Shown piece by piece: positions 12,829 through 22,248 of a stretch of DNA of 64,000 nucleotides; positions within the stretch are counted from its first letter, which is position 1, and every line of letters starts with the position of its first letter. The notes beneath the pieces were generated by a model. The model ran no database searches, was not told the DNA's origin, and saw only the letters and a program-made list of their open reading frames with translations. The stretch lies in contig WHVA01000039.1 in assembly GCA_015179125.1 (NCBI GenBank), positions 310,001-374,000 of the forward strand. Direction: 5' to 3'. This DNA comes from Gautieria morchelliformis (taxonomy: Eukaryota > Basidiomycota > Agaricomycetes > Gomphales > Gomphaceae). Position numbers and translations under genes: made by a program.

Positions 12829-13247
12829 CAGGTGCCTCGCGAACTTGTTCCCAAGGGTAAGGTATGTTCTCGAGAAGCTTCAGGACAGTATGAGGAACAT
12901 ATTTGAGGGTGCAGGGTGCCGAGATGGACATGCTTGTCGTTGCGGAACTTGCGGTTGCTCATGTCGCCGTGGCCCTTTATAATCTTCCTGACATGCTCCG
13001 GGGGTAAATCCTGCACTAAAGTAAGTACCTATATATACAAGAAATGGGTCAGTATACTGACCTGCTTTCCCACGTCAATGTAGCTTGCTTTCTGCTTTTC
13101 ACCATAACGCAGACATTTGTGAACGAGTGCTTCAGGCGGAATTTTCGAGCTGGACTGCATTCCAAGACTATAGCTTGGAGGCGGCATGCCAGGTGGCGGT
13201 TGAGGCAAGCCTGGAAAGCCAGGCGGAGGAGGGGGTAGACTAGACAT
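12829..13247 (-). pseudogene. PRP8: PRP8 splicing factor, 5' exons only, frameshifted relic
   Basis: On the minus strand a start at 13247 reads MSSLPPPPPGFPGL, then a proline-rich stretch, SSKIPPEALVHKCLRYGEKQKA and an intron (about 13062 to 13015). The next exon reads [20 protein letters not shown]. This is the conserved N-terminus of PRP8, the U5 snRNP core protein that organises the spliceosome active site. In the second exon the heptamer AGGGTGC occurs twice in tandem (12906-12912 and 12913-12919). Removing one unit restores the PRP8 reading [20 protein letters not shown], so the duplication is the frameshift. The gene stops abruptly at the copia LTR, and the remaining ~2000 residues, if present, lie beyond the array. 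Because PRP8 is essential, this should be a second, dead copy. Confidence 0.85.
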
Positions 13248-13349
13248 GCTGATGGCAAAGAAATCCTCGTCGGACATTCAAGTGCAGGCACGTGACCATC
13301 ACTGTCACGCATGTGAACTAAATGGAAGCACAACTATCATCGAATTACC

Positions 13350-14538
13350 TGTATCCAGCCGACAGTCTATTCGCCCTCTGCTCAACACATTCTATGCATT
13401 AGTATCAAAGGTATGTTACTTTTCATCCAGTGGAGGTCGTATTTGACATCTCTTTTCAGATGGCAGACACTCTGTCATCCAGGATCGACGATGCGCAGGG
13501 TGAGGCCATTGAAGAGGACGTTCAGTGGTGGGCAAACCGATTCAGGTGCGTGCTGAAAACTTGTCTATTCGGCCGCAAATACTGATCCGAGTCTACTCGT
13601 CACTCAGTCTCAACAGCATAGGCCTAGCCTGATTTTCATATGATTTCAAGTCCATTTCTGGAAGCGACAGTTCGCCAGTAGCAGCATTGGAAGCGCTTAC
13701 CAACACGTCCCATAACTTTTCGTCTTTTGTAATGAAGGCCCTTTTTCTCACGTTTCCTAGCATCCTTAAAAGTACGCATTCCCAATTTTCCCTCCCATCT
13801 TAGCTGCTGATGTCGCTGTAGTTCCCTCAGAGAAAGGAAAGTACATCCGGAACACTCGATAAGAGCTTGGGAAAGTGGCCACGCAGATGTGGAACGAGGC
13901 TAAAGCTGCCAATGCCGTTGATGGGAAGACCCTCATGTCATTGATGAGTATGTCCCGTGCTTCTCTGAATTCCTGTATTGGCTGCTGATCGATGCAACGT
14001 AATAGTGAGAGCCAACCGCGAAGCCGGTACTAACGGGATGAGTCCAGATGGGATTCCAGCCCAATTAAAAATGCTCGTGCAAGCCGGCTACGAGACTGTG
14101 GGCTGCACGGTTGCAGTGCGTAGGCGTCTGTCTCAAATAATATACCGCCAGCTCATCATATTCGTGCTTCCAGTGGGCCCTGTACAAGCTTGCAGCCCAT
14201 CCGGAGAGCCAGGCGCGAGGAAGTAACTGCCAGTGCTGCAGAACCCATTTACGATGACCTCCTGGAAAGAGTCCCATACCTCGACGCAGTCCTCAAAGAG
14301 TGTCTTCGTCTCCACCCTGCGATTATTGAACTAACCCATGTTGTGAGCCTCGTGTCTATTTCCCGGCCAGCTGAAAGCTGACCCACGACCCTCGCACATG
14401 TCTAGTCCGCAAAAGACAATGTCGTCCCACTTTCAAAGCTGCTCTCGATGGCACGCGAAATGGTGATCCCACGCAGCACCATCATCAACATTCCTGTCAA
14501 CATCCTACATACTGATCCGGAGTTCTGGGGCGCCGATG
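13350..14538 (+). pseudogene. Cytochrome P450, 5' part (N-terminus missing, two stops)
   Basis: Spliced pieces show a fungal P450. They are QSIRPLLNTFYALVSK, then RIDDAQGEAIEEDVQWWANR, then a 'GLA-stop-FSYDFKSISGSD' segment where a Gly is normal, then the I-helix AGYETV, ALYKLAAHPESQAR, and the K-helix ExxR (KECLRLHP). Short introns separate them. In-frame stops occur at 13630-13632 (TGA) and 13861-13863 (TAA). The membrane anchor and first ~100 residues are absent. The gene begins about 100 bp from the PRP8 start codon, head to head, so the 5' end was probably lost by rearrangement. Copia D is inserted after FWGAD, directly before the PERF-like motif. P450s are haem monooxygenases; this one is dead. 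Confidence 0.85.
14534..14538 (+). repeat. Target-site duplication CGATG, left (partner 19798-19802)
   Basis: CGATG directly precedes the 5' LTR of copia D and recurs directly after its 3' LTR at 19798-19802. Joining the flanks with one copy gives a continuous P450 reading FWGADAADFRPEHW, which confirms the insertion point. Confidence 0.95.
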
Positions 14539-15036
14539 TGTTGGGTGCATTTATGCTCCTGCACCAAAATCAAGCATAATATATCCAATTTGTTGTGTGG
14601 CCTTCCAATTTCTTCTCACATTGCTCTTGTATTATGCATCCATTTCTCTGGTTATTTTCGAAATTTTCCACTCATTTCTTATCTCTCTATTTCATCTTGT
14701 TATTCCTACTTTCACAAGCGGCTGCACCCAGCGGAGTCTGAAATGACTTCGACGCGCGAGCCCTTGGGCGCTAAAGGGCCGGGTAGTAGTACATGCGCAG
14801 TGGAACACATTTCCCCCTCTCTCAGTGACCACTAAATTCACTGAGAGAGGCAAGTAAATTAGTCTAGTAGTCTTTGCATTTATTAACCTAGAAATGTTCT
14901 GTAGTGAATTGATTTCTAGGTAGTGTATAATATATTTAAAGTGACCACTAAATTCACTGAGAGAGTGAATTGATTTCTAGTCTATTCTTTTGAATAACAA
15001 GTCCATACCTACTGCCTATAATTCCTGTCCTCTACA
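14539..15036 (+). repeat. 5' LTR of copia D
   Basis: It is 498 bp, TGTTGGGTGC to CCTCTACA. It contains a 12-bp perfect stem, CTCTCTCAGTGA (14817-14828) with TCACTGAGAGAG (14838-14849). The 26-bp block 14824-14849 is repeated at 14940-14965, flanking a TATA-like motif. Confidence 0.95.
14926..14938 (+). promoter_or_regulatory. Candidate TATA box of the copia LTR promoter
   Basis: TATAATATATTTA lies about 115 bp before the LTR/body junction, between two copies of the 26-bp repeat block (14824-14849 and 14940-14965). Its position fits a U3 promoter, but no transcript start can be seen from sequence alone. Confidence 0.45.
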
Positions 15037-15049
15037 GGGTTATGGGCCC
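15037..15049 (+). other. Primer-binding site, half-tRNA (initiator Met) type
   Basis: GGGTTATGGGCCC follows the LTR directly. It is complementary to the anticodon stem-loop of eukaryotic initiator tRNA-Met (which contains CCCAUAACCC), not to a tRNA 3' end. Drosophila copia is known to be primed by such an internally cut initiator-tRNA fragment. The ATG of the polyprotein (15042-15044) lies inside this site. The same arrangement occurs at 3011 and 7920. Assignment of the tRNA is by recall of the conserved anticodon arm. Confidence 0.75.
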
Positions 15050-18000
15050 CGGAGACACTTCTGAGAAGCTATTGGGTGTTGAGAAGCTTGCTACTGATGG
15101 AAGTAATTGGCCATTGTGGCGAGCTACTCTCATCAGCTATTTCGAGTCCAAAAATCTACTCAAGCATGTAGAAGGGAGAGTCACTCGACCTCCTGATCCT
15201 CCAGTCATGCCCCCAGGCCATATTCTAACAGAAGCTGAGGAAACTCAGATGGATAAGGCCGAGGAGAAGCTGGAGAGATACCTTGCTAGAGAAGGACAAG
15301 CCAAGACCCAAATCATCGTCTCAGTGTCAGAGTCATTAGCCCTGATGCTACAGAAGCAGAAGACAGCAAAAGAGACTTGGGATGCACTGGTCAATGAAAT
15401 GACCAAAAAGCCCAAGATGGTCCTCACCAGCCTGCAGAGACAACTCCGCAGTATGAGATGTCCTGAGGATGGAGACTTGAGAGATCATTTGGACAAGGCC
15501 CAAGACCTATATGCTCGTCTTAATGAGATGGGAGCCAGAGTTTCCGAAGAAGAATTCATGGACATCATCCTTGCATCACTTCCACCATCCTATGAGGCAG
15601 TCATGAACGCCCTTACCACTTCGCTTGAAGAATGCGGGATGCCATTGGTCCCTGATAATATTATTAGGGTACTAAAGGCTCAGTATGACAGGAAGAAAAC
15701 ACTCCCGCAAGAAGAGCAGGTGTTTATTGGTTCATCTACTAAGAAGGACCAGAAGGGGCAGAAGGCGCATGTATGCACCAACTGCAAAAAGCCTGGACAT
15801 TCCATCGAAAATTGCTGGGCTAAAGGAGGTGGTAAAGAAGGTCAAGGACCACGTCAGAAGAAGAAAGCCAAAGGCAAGAAGAAGAAGAAGGGTAAAGCAA
15901 AAGCGAATGTTGCCGAAGAAGAGTCTACTTCTGAGGAAAGTGGTGATGGGCATCTTGCCTTCACCAATTTTGACGAGTGCTCTAATTTCAATTTGAGCAC
16001 ATCCTCAGGAGTTATAGTCATACTCGACACCGGAACGACATCGCATATGACTCCTCACAAAAATTTATTGAGGAACTACTGTCAATTCTCACAGCCGAGG
16101 ACTATCCGAGCAGCCAACAAAGGTACCTTTGATGCCTTCGGCTCAGGACTGCTCGTATTATCCAATAAGGTTGGAGATAGAACAGTAGAAGTCACGTTGC
16201 AAGATACATACTATGCACCTAAAATTGCTGCTACCCTCGTCTCGATCGGTCGGTGCGATGATGCTGGCTACGACATTCGACTCGGTGGCCAGAAATGCAC
16301 AATATCTAATGCTGCTGGAAAAGTATTGATGCAAGCACCGAAAGTCAATGGCTTATATCGACTAGACCTCCAGTCACCAAGTGCTCAAGCCCATATGTGT
16401 TTATCTGCCATGGAAATTCATCAAAAGATGGGGCACATCTCGCAGAAGTCCCTACAACATCTATTAAATCATGGCATGATATTGGGCATTGAACTGAGCT
16501 CCACAGGCGATAGAATTGTCTGTGATGCGTGTATTCAGGCCAAGATTGCGCGCAAACCTCTTCCTCGAGAACCCAGAGACCGAACATCAAAATTCGGTGA
16601 CAGAATTTATTCTGATGTCTGGGGACCTGCAAGACACCTCACGATCGATAAGAAGTCATATTATGTCTCCTTTATCGATGATTACTCAAGAGAATCGGTG
16701 ATCTATCTCATGGCGAACAAATCAGAAGCATTCTCAAAGTACAAGCTCTACGAGGCTTTAATGCTTCGACAGAGAAATGTGCACATCAAGGCACTTGTTT
16801 CTGATCGAGGGGGCGAGTATACGAGCTCTGAATTCGAACAGCATCTAGCCAAACAAGGCACGAAGCATCAGTTGACGGTACACGACACACCAGAGTCCAA
16901 TGGTGTTGCGGAACGCCTGAACCGAACTCTCACTGAGAGAACTCGTGCCATGCTGCTAGAATCAGGCCTTCCTAAGATATTATGGGGCTATGCGATACAG
17001 CATGCCAATTATCTTAGGAACAGGACGCATACAAGAGCTCTACCAGATAAAACGCCCTACGAGATGATTCACCATGAAAAACCGAATCTCAAAGACATTC
17101 ACGCGTGGGGAACTGAAATTTACGTTAAAATCACTCAGGGAGATAAATTGGCAGCTCGTGCCAAGAGAGCTCGGTGGATAGGAATTTCTGCGCAGAGCCA
17201 TGGTCATTATGTTTATTGGCCTGACTCGCACAAAGTTTCTGTCGAGCGGAATGTTGTGTTTGATTCAGAGATGAAGAAGGGAAAGGTCCCAATCATTTCT
17301 ATTGAGGAATCCAAGCTACCTACGTCTAAAGAAGAGAAGAAGGCCATTCCGGCATCAGTGCCTGTGCCCGGTCGCTTAGTCAGCGAAGAGGCAAAGATCG
17401 AAGAAATTGATGAAAGTGCACCAGAGGAATATCTTGAAAAGCTGCAACCTATTCAGGGAGTTGATGACAGACCTAGAGAAGCTGAACCGATAAGGAGAAG
17501 CGAAAGGATCCGTCAACAACAAGTGCAGCCGGCCCCATCAGGTCCCGTAACAAGATCTCAAACCCAGAGACAAGCTGGCGCACATATGACTACGCTAGCT
17601 TACGAGGACGTTGAGGACCATAAAGAAGTTTTATTCGACCAAGAATTATCCTCCGAGATTGATGGCATCAGTAGCTATGAGTGTGCCATCAGTGCGTTTC
17701 TAACCGACGGTCAAAACAATAACAAGGCGCCGGATTTGAGTCAAATTGAACCTAGCAATGCAGACGAAGCTCTGAATAATCCTATATGGAAGAAATCAAT
17801 GGACAAAGAGTATGAGGCCCTAATCGACAAGGGAGTGTGGGAACGAGCCAAACCACCTCCTGGAGCCAATATTGTCGGTAATAAATGGGTCTACCTTTGG
17901 AAGCGTAATCCAGAAGGGAAACCAATAGTACCTAAATCGAGAATGGTCGCCCAAGGCTTCACACAGAAGTTTGGAGTCGACTATGATGAGACATACTCAC

Positions 18001-19286
18001 CTGTTGCTCGGTTATCCTCCCTACGGATCATATGCGCCATCGCTGCTAGGAATGACTGGCCTATCCATCAAATGGACGTAGACTATGCATACCTCAATGC
18101 TACGTTGCCCGAACCTATTTACATGAAGCAGCCGTATGGATATGAGTCTGGAGACAAAGGCGAAGTGCTACTTTTGAAGAAAGCACTCTACGGCCTCAAG
18201 CAATCTGGAAGAGAATGGTATAAACGTCTAAGTGGTGAATTCCACAAGTTAGGATTCACTACGTCAGCCACAGATGGGGCTGTATTTTATAGACGTGGCG
18301 GAAAGGGGCATGTGATCATTGCAACAGCTGTGGACGACCTTACCATCACAGCTGAGAATCAATCAGTCCTGGACGAAGTCAAACGAGATCTTGCTCAGGT
18401 CTTCAGTATGAAAGATCTAGGCGAGATTCATTGGCTATTGAATCTCAAAATCGAAAGAGACTGGCAGAAGAAAACTATTGCAATTTCACAACCTGCATAC
18501 ATCGAGAAGATCATCAAAAAATTTAATCTCGAAGATGCAAAGACTTATGCTACGCCTCTTGATCCAGCCGTAAAATTATCTAAAGACCAATGTCCTTCTA
18601 CAGAGAGAGGCAAGAAAGCCATGTCGAAGTTTCCATACAGGCAAGCTATAGGATCACTGATGTGGGCGGCTGTAGCCACTCGACCTGACATTGCATTTGC
18701 GGTGTCATTACTCTCGCAATTCCTTGAAAATCCAGGTGGCACACACTGGAATGCAGTCAAACGTGTCTTCAAATATTTGAAAGGCACGAAGCATTACAAG
18801 CTCACACTTGGAAGAAATCAAGACGGCTTGATGGGGTATTCAGATGCGGATTGGGGTTCACAGAGTCATAGGCGTTCGTATTCGGCATACTTATTTCAGA
18901 TTGATGGAGGCACTGTTTCATGGAGTTGCCAGAAACAGTCGATAGTAGCCCTCTCATCAACTGAAGCCGAATTCGTCGCCCTGACCCATGCGGGCAAAGA
19001 GGCTCTTTGGATGCGCCATTTTATTTCTGAAATATTCCAACCACTGAACAGACCCATCCAAGTTTATTCAGACAATCAATCAGCCATTGCCATCACGTAT
19101 GGCACCCAACAACACACGAGAACCAAGCACTTCGACATCCGATTATATTTCCTTCGAGATATAATCAAAAATCAACAAGCCAAGCTCGTTTATTTGCCAA
19201 CCGAACAAATGTTGGCAGATATCCTCACTAAAGGACTTCCTAGTCCTAGAGTGAAGATTCTCAACGAGCAAATCGGAATATATTAA
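15042..19286 (+). CDS. Copia Gag-Pol polyprotein (1414 aa, intact)
   Basis: This single uninterrupted frame encodes the particle protein and all enzymes for reverse transcription and integration. Gag occupies roughly residues 1-300, with a CCHC zinc knuckle starting at C245 (CTNCKKPGHSIENC) followed by a lysine-rich stretch. The aspartic protease motif DTGTTSH starts at D329. The integrase has an HHCC zinc domain (from H460 to C494/C497) and a DD35E triad D525, D588, E624. RT follows, with SPVARLSSLR, YAYLNATLPEPIYMKQP and the catalytic AVDD box at D1098/D1099 (Val-Asp-Asp preceded by Ala instead of the usual Tyr). RNase H begins near GYSDADWG (D1268) and includes STEAEF and VYSDNQSA. The start is the first ATG after the LTR, inside the primer site. 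The stop is 13 bp before the 3' LTR. There is no frameshift between gag and pol, as is common in copia elements. Confidence 0.96.
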   Translation: MGPGDTSEKLLGVEKLATDGSNWPLWRATLISYFESKNLLKHVEGRVTRPPDPPVMPPGHILTEAEETQMDKAEEKLERYLAREGQAKTQIIVSVSESLALMLQKQKTAKETWDALVNEMTKKPKMVLTSLQRQLRSMRCPEDGDLRDHLDKAQDLYARLNEMGARVSEEEFMDIILASLPPSYEAVMNALTTSLEECGMPLVPDNIIRVLKAQYDRKKTLPQEEQVFIGSSTKKDQKGQKAHVCTNCKKPGHSIENCWAKGGGKEGQGPRQKKKAKGKKKKKGKAKANVAEEESTSEESGDGHLAFTNFDECSNFNLSTSSGVIVILDTGTTSHMTPHKNLLRNYCQFSQPRTIRAANKGTFDAFGSGLLVLSNKVGDRTVEVTLQDTYYAPKIAATLVSIGRCDDAGYDIRLGGQKCTISNAAGKVLMQAPKVNGLYRLDLQSPSAQAHMCLSAMEIHQKMGHISQKSLQHLLNHGMILGIELSSTGDRIVCDACIQAKIARKPLPREPRDRTSKFGDRIYSDVWGPARHLTIDKKSYYVSFIDDYSRESVIYLMANKSEAFSKYKLYEALMLRQRNVHIKALVSDRGGEYTSSEFEQHLAKQGTKHQLTVHDTPESNGVAERLNRTLTERTRAMLLESGLPKILWGYAIQHANYLRNRTHTRALPDKTPYEMIHHEKPNLKDIHAWGTEIYVKITQGDKLAARAKRARWIGISAQSHGHYVYWPDSHKVSVERNVVFDSEMKKGKVPIISIEESKLPTSKEEKKAIPASVPVPGRLVSEEAKIEEIDESAPEEYLEKLQPIQGVDDRPREAEPIRRSERIRQQQVQPAPSGPVTRSQTQRQAGAHMTTLAYEDVEDHKEVLFDQELSSEIDGISSYECAISAFLTDGQNNNKAPDLSQIEPSNADEALNNPIWKKSMDKEYEALIDKGVWERAKPPPGANIVGNKWVYLWKRNPEGKPIVPKSRMVAQGFTQKFGVDYDETYSPVARLSSLRIICAIAARNDWPIHQMDVDYAYLNATLPEPIYMKQPYGYESGDKGEVLLLKKALYGLKQSGREWYKRLSGEFHKLGFTTSATDGAVFYRRGGKGHVIIATAVDDLTITAENQSVLDEVKRDLAQVFSMKDLGEIHWLLNLKIERDWQKKTIAISQPAYIEKIIKKFNLEDAKTYATPLDPAVKLSKDQCPSTERGKKAMSKFPYRQAIGSLMWAAVATRPDIAFAVSLLSQFLENPGGTHWNAVKRVFKYLKGTKHYKLTLGRNQDGLMGYSDADWGSQSHRRSYSAYLFQIDGGTVSWSCQKQSIVALSSTEAEFVALTHAGKEALWMRHFISEIFQPLNRPIQVYSDNQSAIAITYGTQQHTRTKHFDIRLYFLRDIIKNQQAKLVYLPTEQMLADILTKGLPSPRVKILNEQIGIY

Positions 19287-19299
19287 GCTTGAGGGGGCG
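19287..19299 (+). other. Polypurine tract of copia D
   Basis: GCTTGAGGGGGCG lies between the Gag-Pol stop codon and the 3' LTR. The GAGGGGG run directly before the LTR is the likely plus-strand primer. The same sequence precedes the LTRs at 2515, 7422 and 12331. Confidence 0.8.
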
Positions 19300-19797
19300 T
19301 GTTGGGTGCATTTATGCTCCTGCACCAAAATCAAGCATAATATATCCAATTTGTTGTGTGGCCTTCCAATTTCTTCTCACATTGCTCTTGTATTATGCAT
19401 CCATTTCTCTGGTTATTTTCGAAATTTTCCACTCATTTCTTATCTCTCTATTTCATCTTGTTATTCCTACTTTCACAAGCGGCTGCACCCAGCGGAGTCT
19501 GAAATGACTTCGACGCGCGAGCCCTTGGGCGCTAAAGGGCCGGGTAGTAGTACATGCGCAGTGGAACACATTTCCCCCTCTCTCAGTGACCACTAAATTC
19601 ACTGAGAGAGGCAAGTAAATTAGTCTAGTAGTCTTTGCATTTATTAACCTAGAAATGTTCTGTAGTGAATTGATTTCTAGGTAGTGTATAATATATTTAA
19701 AGTGACCACTAAATTCACTGAGAGAGTGAATTGATTTCTAGTCTATTCTTTTGAATAACAAGTCCATACCTACTGCCTATAATTCCTGTCCTCTACA
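19300..19797 (+). repeat. 3' LTR of copia D
   Basis: It is 498 bp and, by eye, identical to the 5' LTR at 14539-15036, including the variant AACCTAGAAATGTTC segment that separates copy D from the array LTRs. Confidence 0.95.
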
Positions 19798-20195
19798 CGA
19801 TGCTGCTGACTTTAGGCCAGAACATTGGCTGGAAATGGAGGCTGATAAGAAAGAGGGACGTGCGGTGCGTCAGAAAGAGCTCTTTGCATTCAGGTGTGTG
19901 CACTCTGCACGATTCTTCTATCCTGTCTACATCGACTGATGCCACGTCTAGTTTCGGTCCACATAAATGTCCAGGTCACCCTGATTGAAATGAAGGTACT
20001 CTTCATCTTCTGCGATTACGAATCGCAGCTAAGGACGCTTCACAGGCTTTGGTCGCGATTCCGTTGCGCCAGTTCAACTTATCTGTAGTACCTGAAAAGC
20101 CGATAGAACCTTTCATGAGCTTTGTTGTACGGGCGCGCGTGCAGGGTCGGACAGCAAGCGAATTGCCGCTTCGCATATCGAAGATCACAGAATAA
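19798..20195 (+). pseudogene. Cytochrome P450, 3' part with defective haem-binding region
   Basis: It resumes the P450 exon after the copia insertion: ADFRPEHWLEMEADKKEGRA (PERF-like motif). After an intron (about 19896-19950) comes FGPHKCPG, which carries the haem-ligand Cys. The next bases read VTLIEMKVLFIF only in another frame, so a deletion and frameshift follow the Cys. The C-terminal tail VVRARVQGRTASELPLRISK ends at a TAA at about 20195. Together with two stops in the 5' part, the gene was dead independently of the insertion. Confidence 0.83.
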
Positions 20196-20623
20196 ACCCC
20201 CTCTAAGTATCACTCTTATTTTCACTAGCACTCGCATTTTGTCTTCATTGTGTCTCTAACAAGCACTGTATCGCCATCCGACCCTTATTGATTTAGTATC
20301 CAACATGTAGTATATGTTTCACGCGCTGGTATTGAGCCTACAGAATAAACGTTCCTTCGTAGGCGACCTTGAAGATCCATTCGAACATCTAATTCGTTGA
20401 CACGACACACAATAATACTAAATGCGTCAAACTGGTCCCTGTCACGATACAGTTGGGTACAAGTTCTTCGTGCTATGAGTGCACGGAGAATTAGCAGTGT
20501 CGTGGCACATCTATGACAGCAAAACCCCTCATATACTGCTCAGGTAACGTGAGCGAATAGAACAAAGATTGAGTACACTGCAGTTACAGACTTGTGCTTC
20601 CCACAGTAGCATATCCTCCAGTC
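20196..20623 (+). other. Non-coding gap between P450 relic and Tc1 transposase
   Basis: No supported gene or repeat is visible. It should contain one end of the Tc1-type element, but I could not match a terminal inverted repeat with the other flank (21870-22248). Confidence 0.5.
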
Positions 20624-21827
20624 CTACAGATAACCCGAGTCCTTCATCCACCCTTGCGCGTGTCTCGGTGTAATTTGATCCAGTGCCTCGTACAGAAACA
20701 TGAAAGGTCGGGCCTTCTCTTTACTTGCCACGCAGGCGCGGAACTCAGCACCGTGACGTCTGAGGTGAGCTTTGATAAAGGAAAATGATTCTTCTATGGG
20801 GTTGAGATCGGGTGAGTATGGCGGAAGATATACTAGCTTGACACCTCTGCAAACATATGACACTATTAGACACTGCTTGCACAAACAGAGAGTCAGTAAG
20901 ATACCTTTTGGCACACAGGACCTTGACCTCAGGTACGTGATGTATGGCGCAATTATCCATAACGAGAACACTTCGAGGTGCCGGATAGGGGTTCATGACC
21001 TCTAACAGACCTTCAAGAAATGCAAGAAACGTGTCACCATCGTATGCCCCCAACTTGATGTCACTATATATAATGCCATCTTGTGATAGTGCCGGAAGGA
21101 TTGAAAATCTAAAACAATGTCAGTGATACATTAAAGAGAATTGTATACAGATCGTCACCTCTCGCCTCTTTGGAAGCGTGCCCGAACTTGGGGTCGGCAG
21201 CCCTTAGAAGCCCATCCCATTAGCCTGTAAGTTGTGCGAAGATCTATCGCACTTTCATCCGTAAAAACTAGCCGTTCGGGTGGCTCAGCACCGATGTATA
21301 ACTGGAAAGCCATCCGTGAACCTTCACAGCGCTCTGCGGCTGCCCGGGAAAGCTGGATTGGAAGGAATAAAGATTGTGTGCTCCTGCAGGATTTAACACT
21401 CACCTTCTTTCTTTGCAAACCAAGACTATGGAGTGTCCTCCATACAGTTGAAATACTTACTGTAATGCCATGCTGCACTTCTAGCTCTTCAACGAGTTCA
21501 TCAAGGTAAAGGTCGGGCGAGCGTTCAAGAAGTGCGAGAAGAAACTATTATAAAATAAGCTATAGCCAAACTCAGGTACAAACAGCTTACTTGGACCTGA
21601 GTGGGCGACATCTTTGGACTACGAGAGAGCCGTCTTGGCTCTGCTACAACATCGCCGATATCACGCCAGAGCTTGATTGTGCGCTGAACAACACGCAATG
21701 ACATATGAAGGTCAATGGCAATCTGAGTTGATTTCTTTTGAAGCTTGAATTTCTGGTGTATAACTCGATCCCGCAAGTCCTTGCTGTAATGGCGGCGAAC
21801 GGGACGAGGGTTGAGAGGGCGAGGCAT
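20624..21827 (-). CDS. Tc1-type (DD34E) DDE transposase, multi-exon
   Basis: On the minus strand the protein starts MPRPLNPRPVRRHYSKDLRD (an upstream ATG at 21869 is also possible). A helix-turn-helix region follows (STQIAIDLHMSLRVVQRTIK and ITVSISTVWRTLHSLGLQRK). The DDE_3 catalytic domain has its first Asp in LVFTDESAIDL, the second in VLVMDNCAIHH and the Glu in PPYSPDLNPIEES. With the last intron spliced, 34 residues lie between the second Asp and the Glu, the Tc1 spacing. Introns are near 21590-21547, 21402-21352, 21160-21110 and 20905-20848, all with GT-AG ends. No stop or frameshift is seen in the exons, so it may be intact. Cut-and-paste transposases of this group insert at TA. Terminal repeats were not identified. 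Confidence 0.8.
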
Positions 21828-21869
21828 GCAGATGACCACATACAGTGTTTCCGGAAGTTCCCGAAACAA

Positions 21870-22248
21870 TGGTCAAACTTTGACTTTTCTTAGCTAAGTG
21901 TCAACAACATCAACTTGCCATTATTCTATCTAGACTGGTACCTATGAAGAATATGTAGTTATTTATTAATGCAAACCTTTGGATGCTCACAAAAGGGTGT
22001 TTGACCACCCAGCCTAGTGGCCAAAAATGAAAAACTCAAAAGTTTGTTTTACTTGGATTTCATACATCTGTGCCCTAGCTATGATCAACATATGTTCATG
22101 TACAAAATCTCAAGGCAATCCAAGCAGAAGCTAGTGAGAAATCCTTGTTCGAGTTTTGCGCGCTAAAATGGAATCAAATTTGACGCGCGCCTTACGTACT
22201 GCAAACAGGTGTAACAATGGTAGCATGGGAGTATAGGGTGAGAGTATC
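21870..22248 (+). other. Non-coding gap, probable flank of the Tc1 element
   Basis: This is AT-rich sequence without an open frame of note. A short GC-rich stretch with GCGCG runs lies near 22160-22190. I see no clear terminal repeat and no other feature. Confidence 0.4.

Larger units (their letters stand above)
14539..19797 (+). mobile_element. Intact Ty1/copia retrotransposon, copy D
   Basis: This is a complete 5259-bp element with two 498-bp LTRs that I read as identical, a 5-bp target duplication, a primer-binding site at the LTR edge, one open Gag-Pol frame of 1414 codons and a purine-rich tract before the 3' LTR. The domain order Gag, protease, integrase, RT, RNase H is that of Ty1/copia (integrase before RT). 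Identical LTRs indicate a recent insertion. It lacks the 151-bp duplication of copies B and C and differs from their LTRs (for example TAGAAATGTTC in place of TAGAAATCATC), so it was not simply derived from the neighbouring array. It is the only autonomous-looking retroelement in the window. Confidence 0.96.

Noticed and set aside
13047..13062. Perfect 16-bp palindrome GGTCAGTATACTGACC at the PRP8 intron donor
   Set aside because: Interesting shape, but it is the donor consensus plus chance symmetry in a pseudogene; no second copy or partner seen.
12829..14538. Interpretation that copia D and the array were one event
   Set aside because: D has its own CGATG duplication in P450, its own LTR variants and lacks the 151-bp duplication; 1.7 kb of host DNA lies between.
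20196..22248. Terminal inverted repeats of the Tc1-type element (for example TACAGTTGGG near 20450)
   Set aside because: No matching inverted sequence could be found by eye on the other flank.
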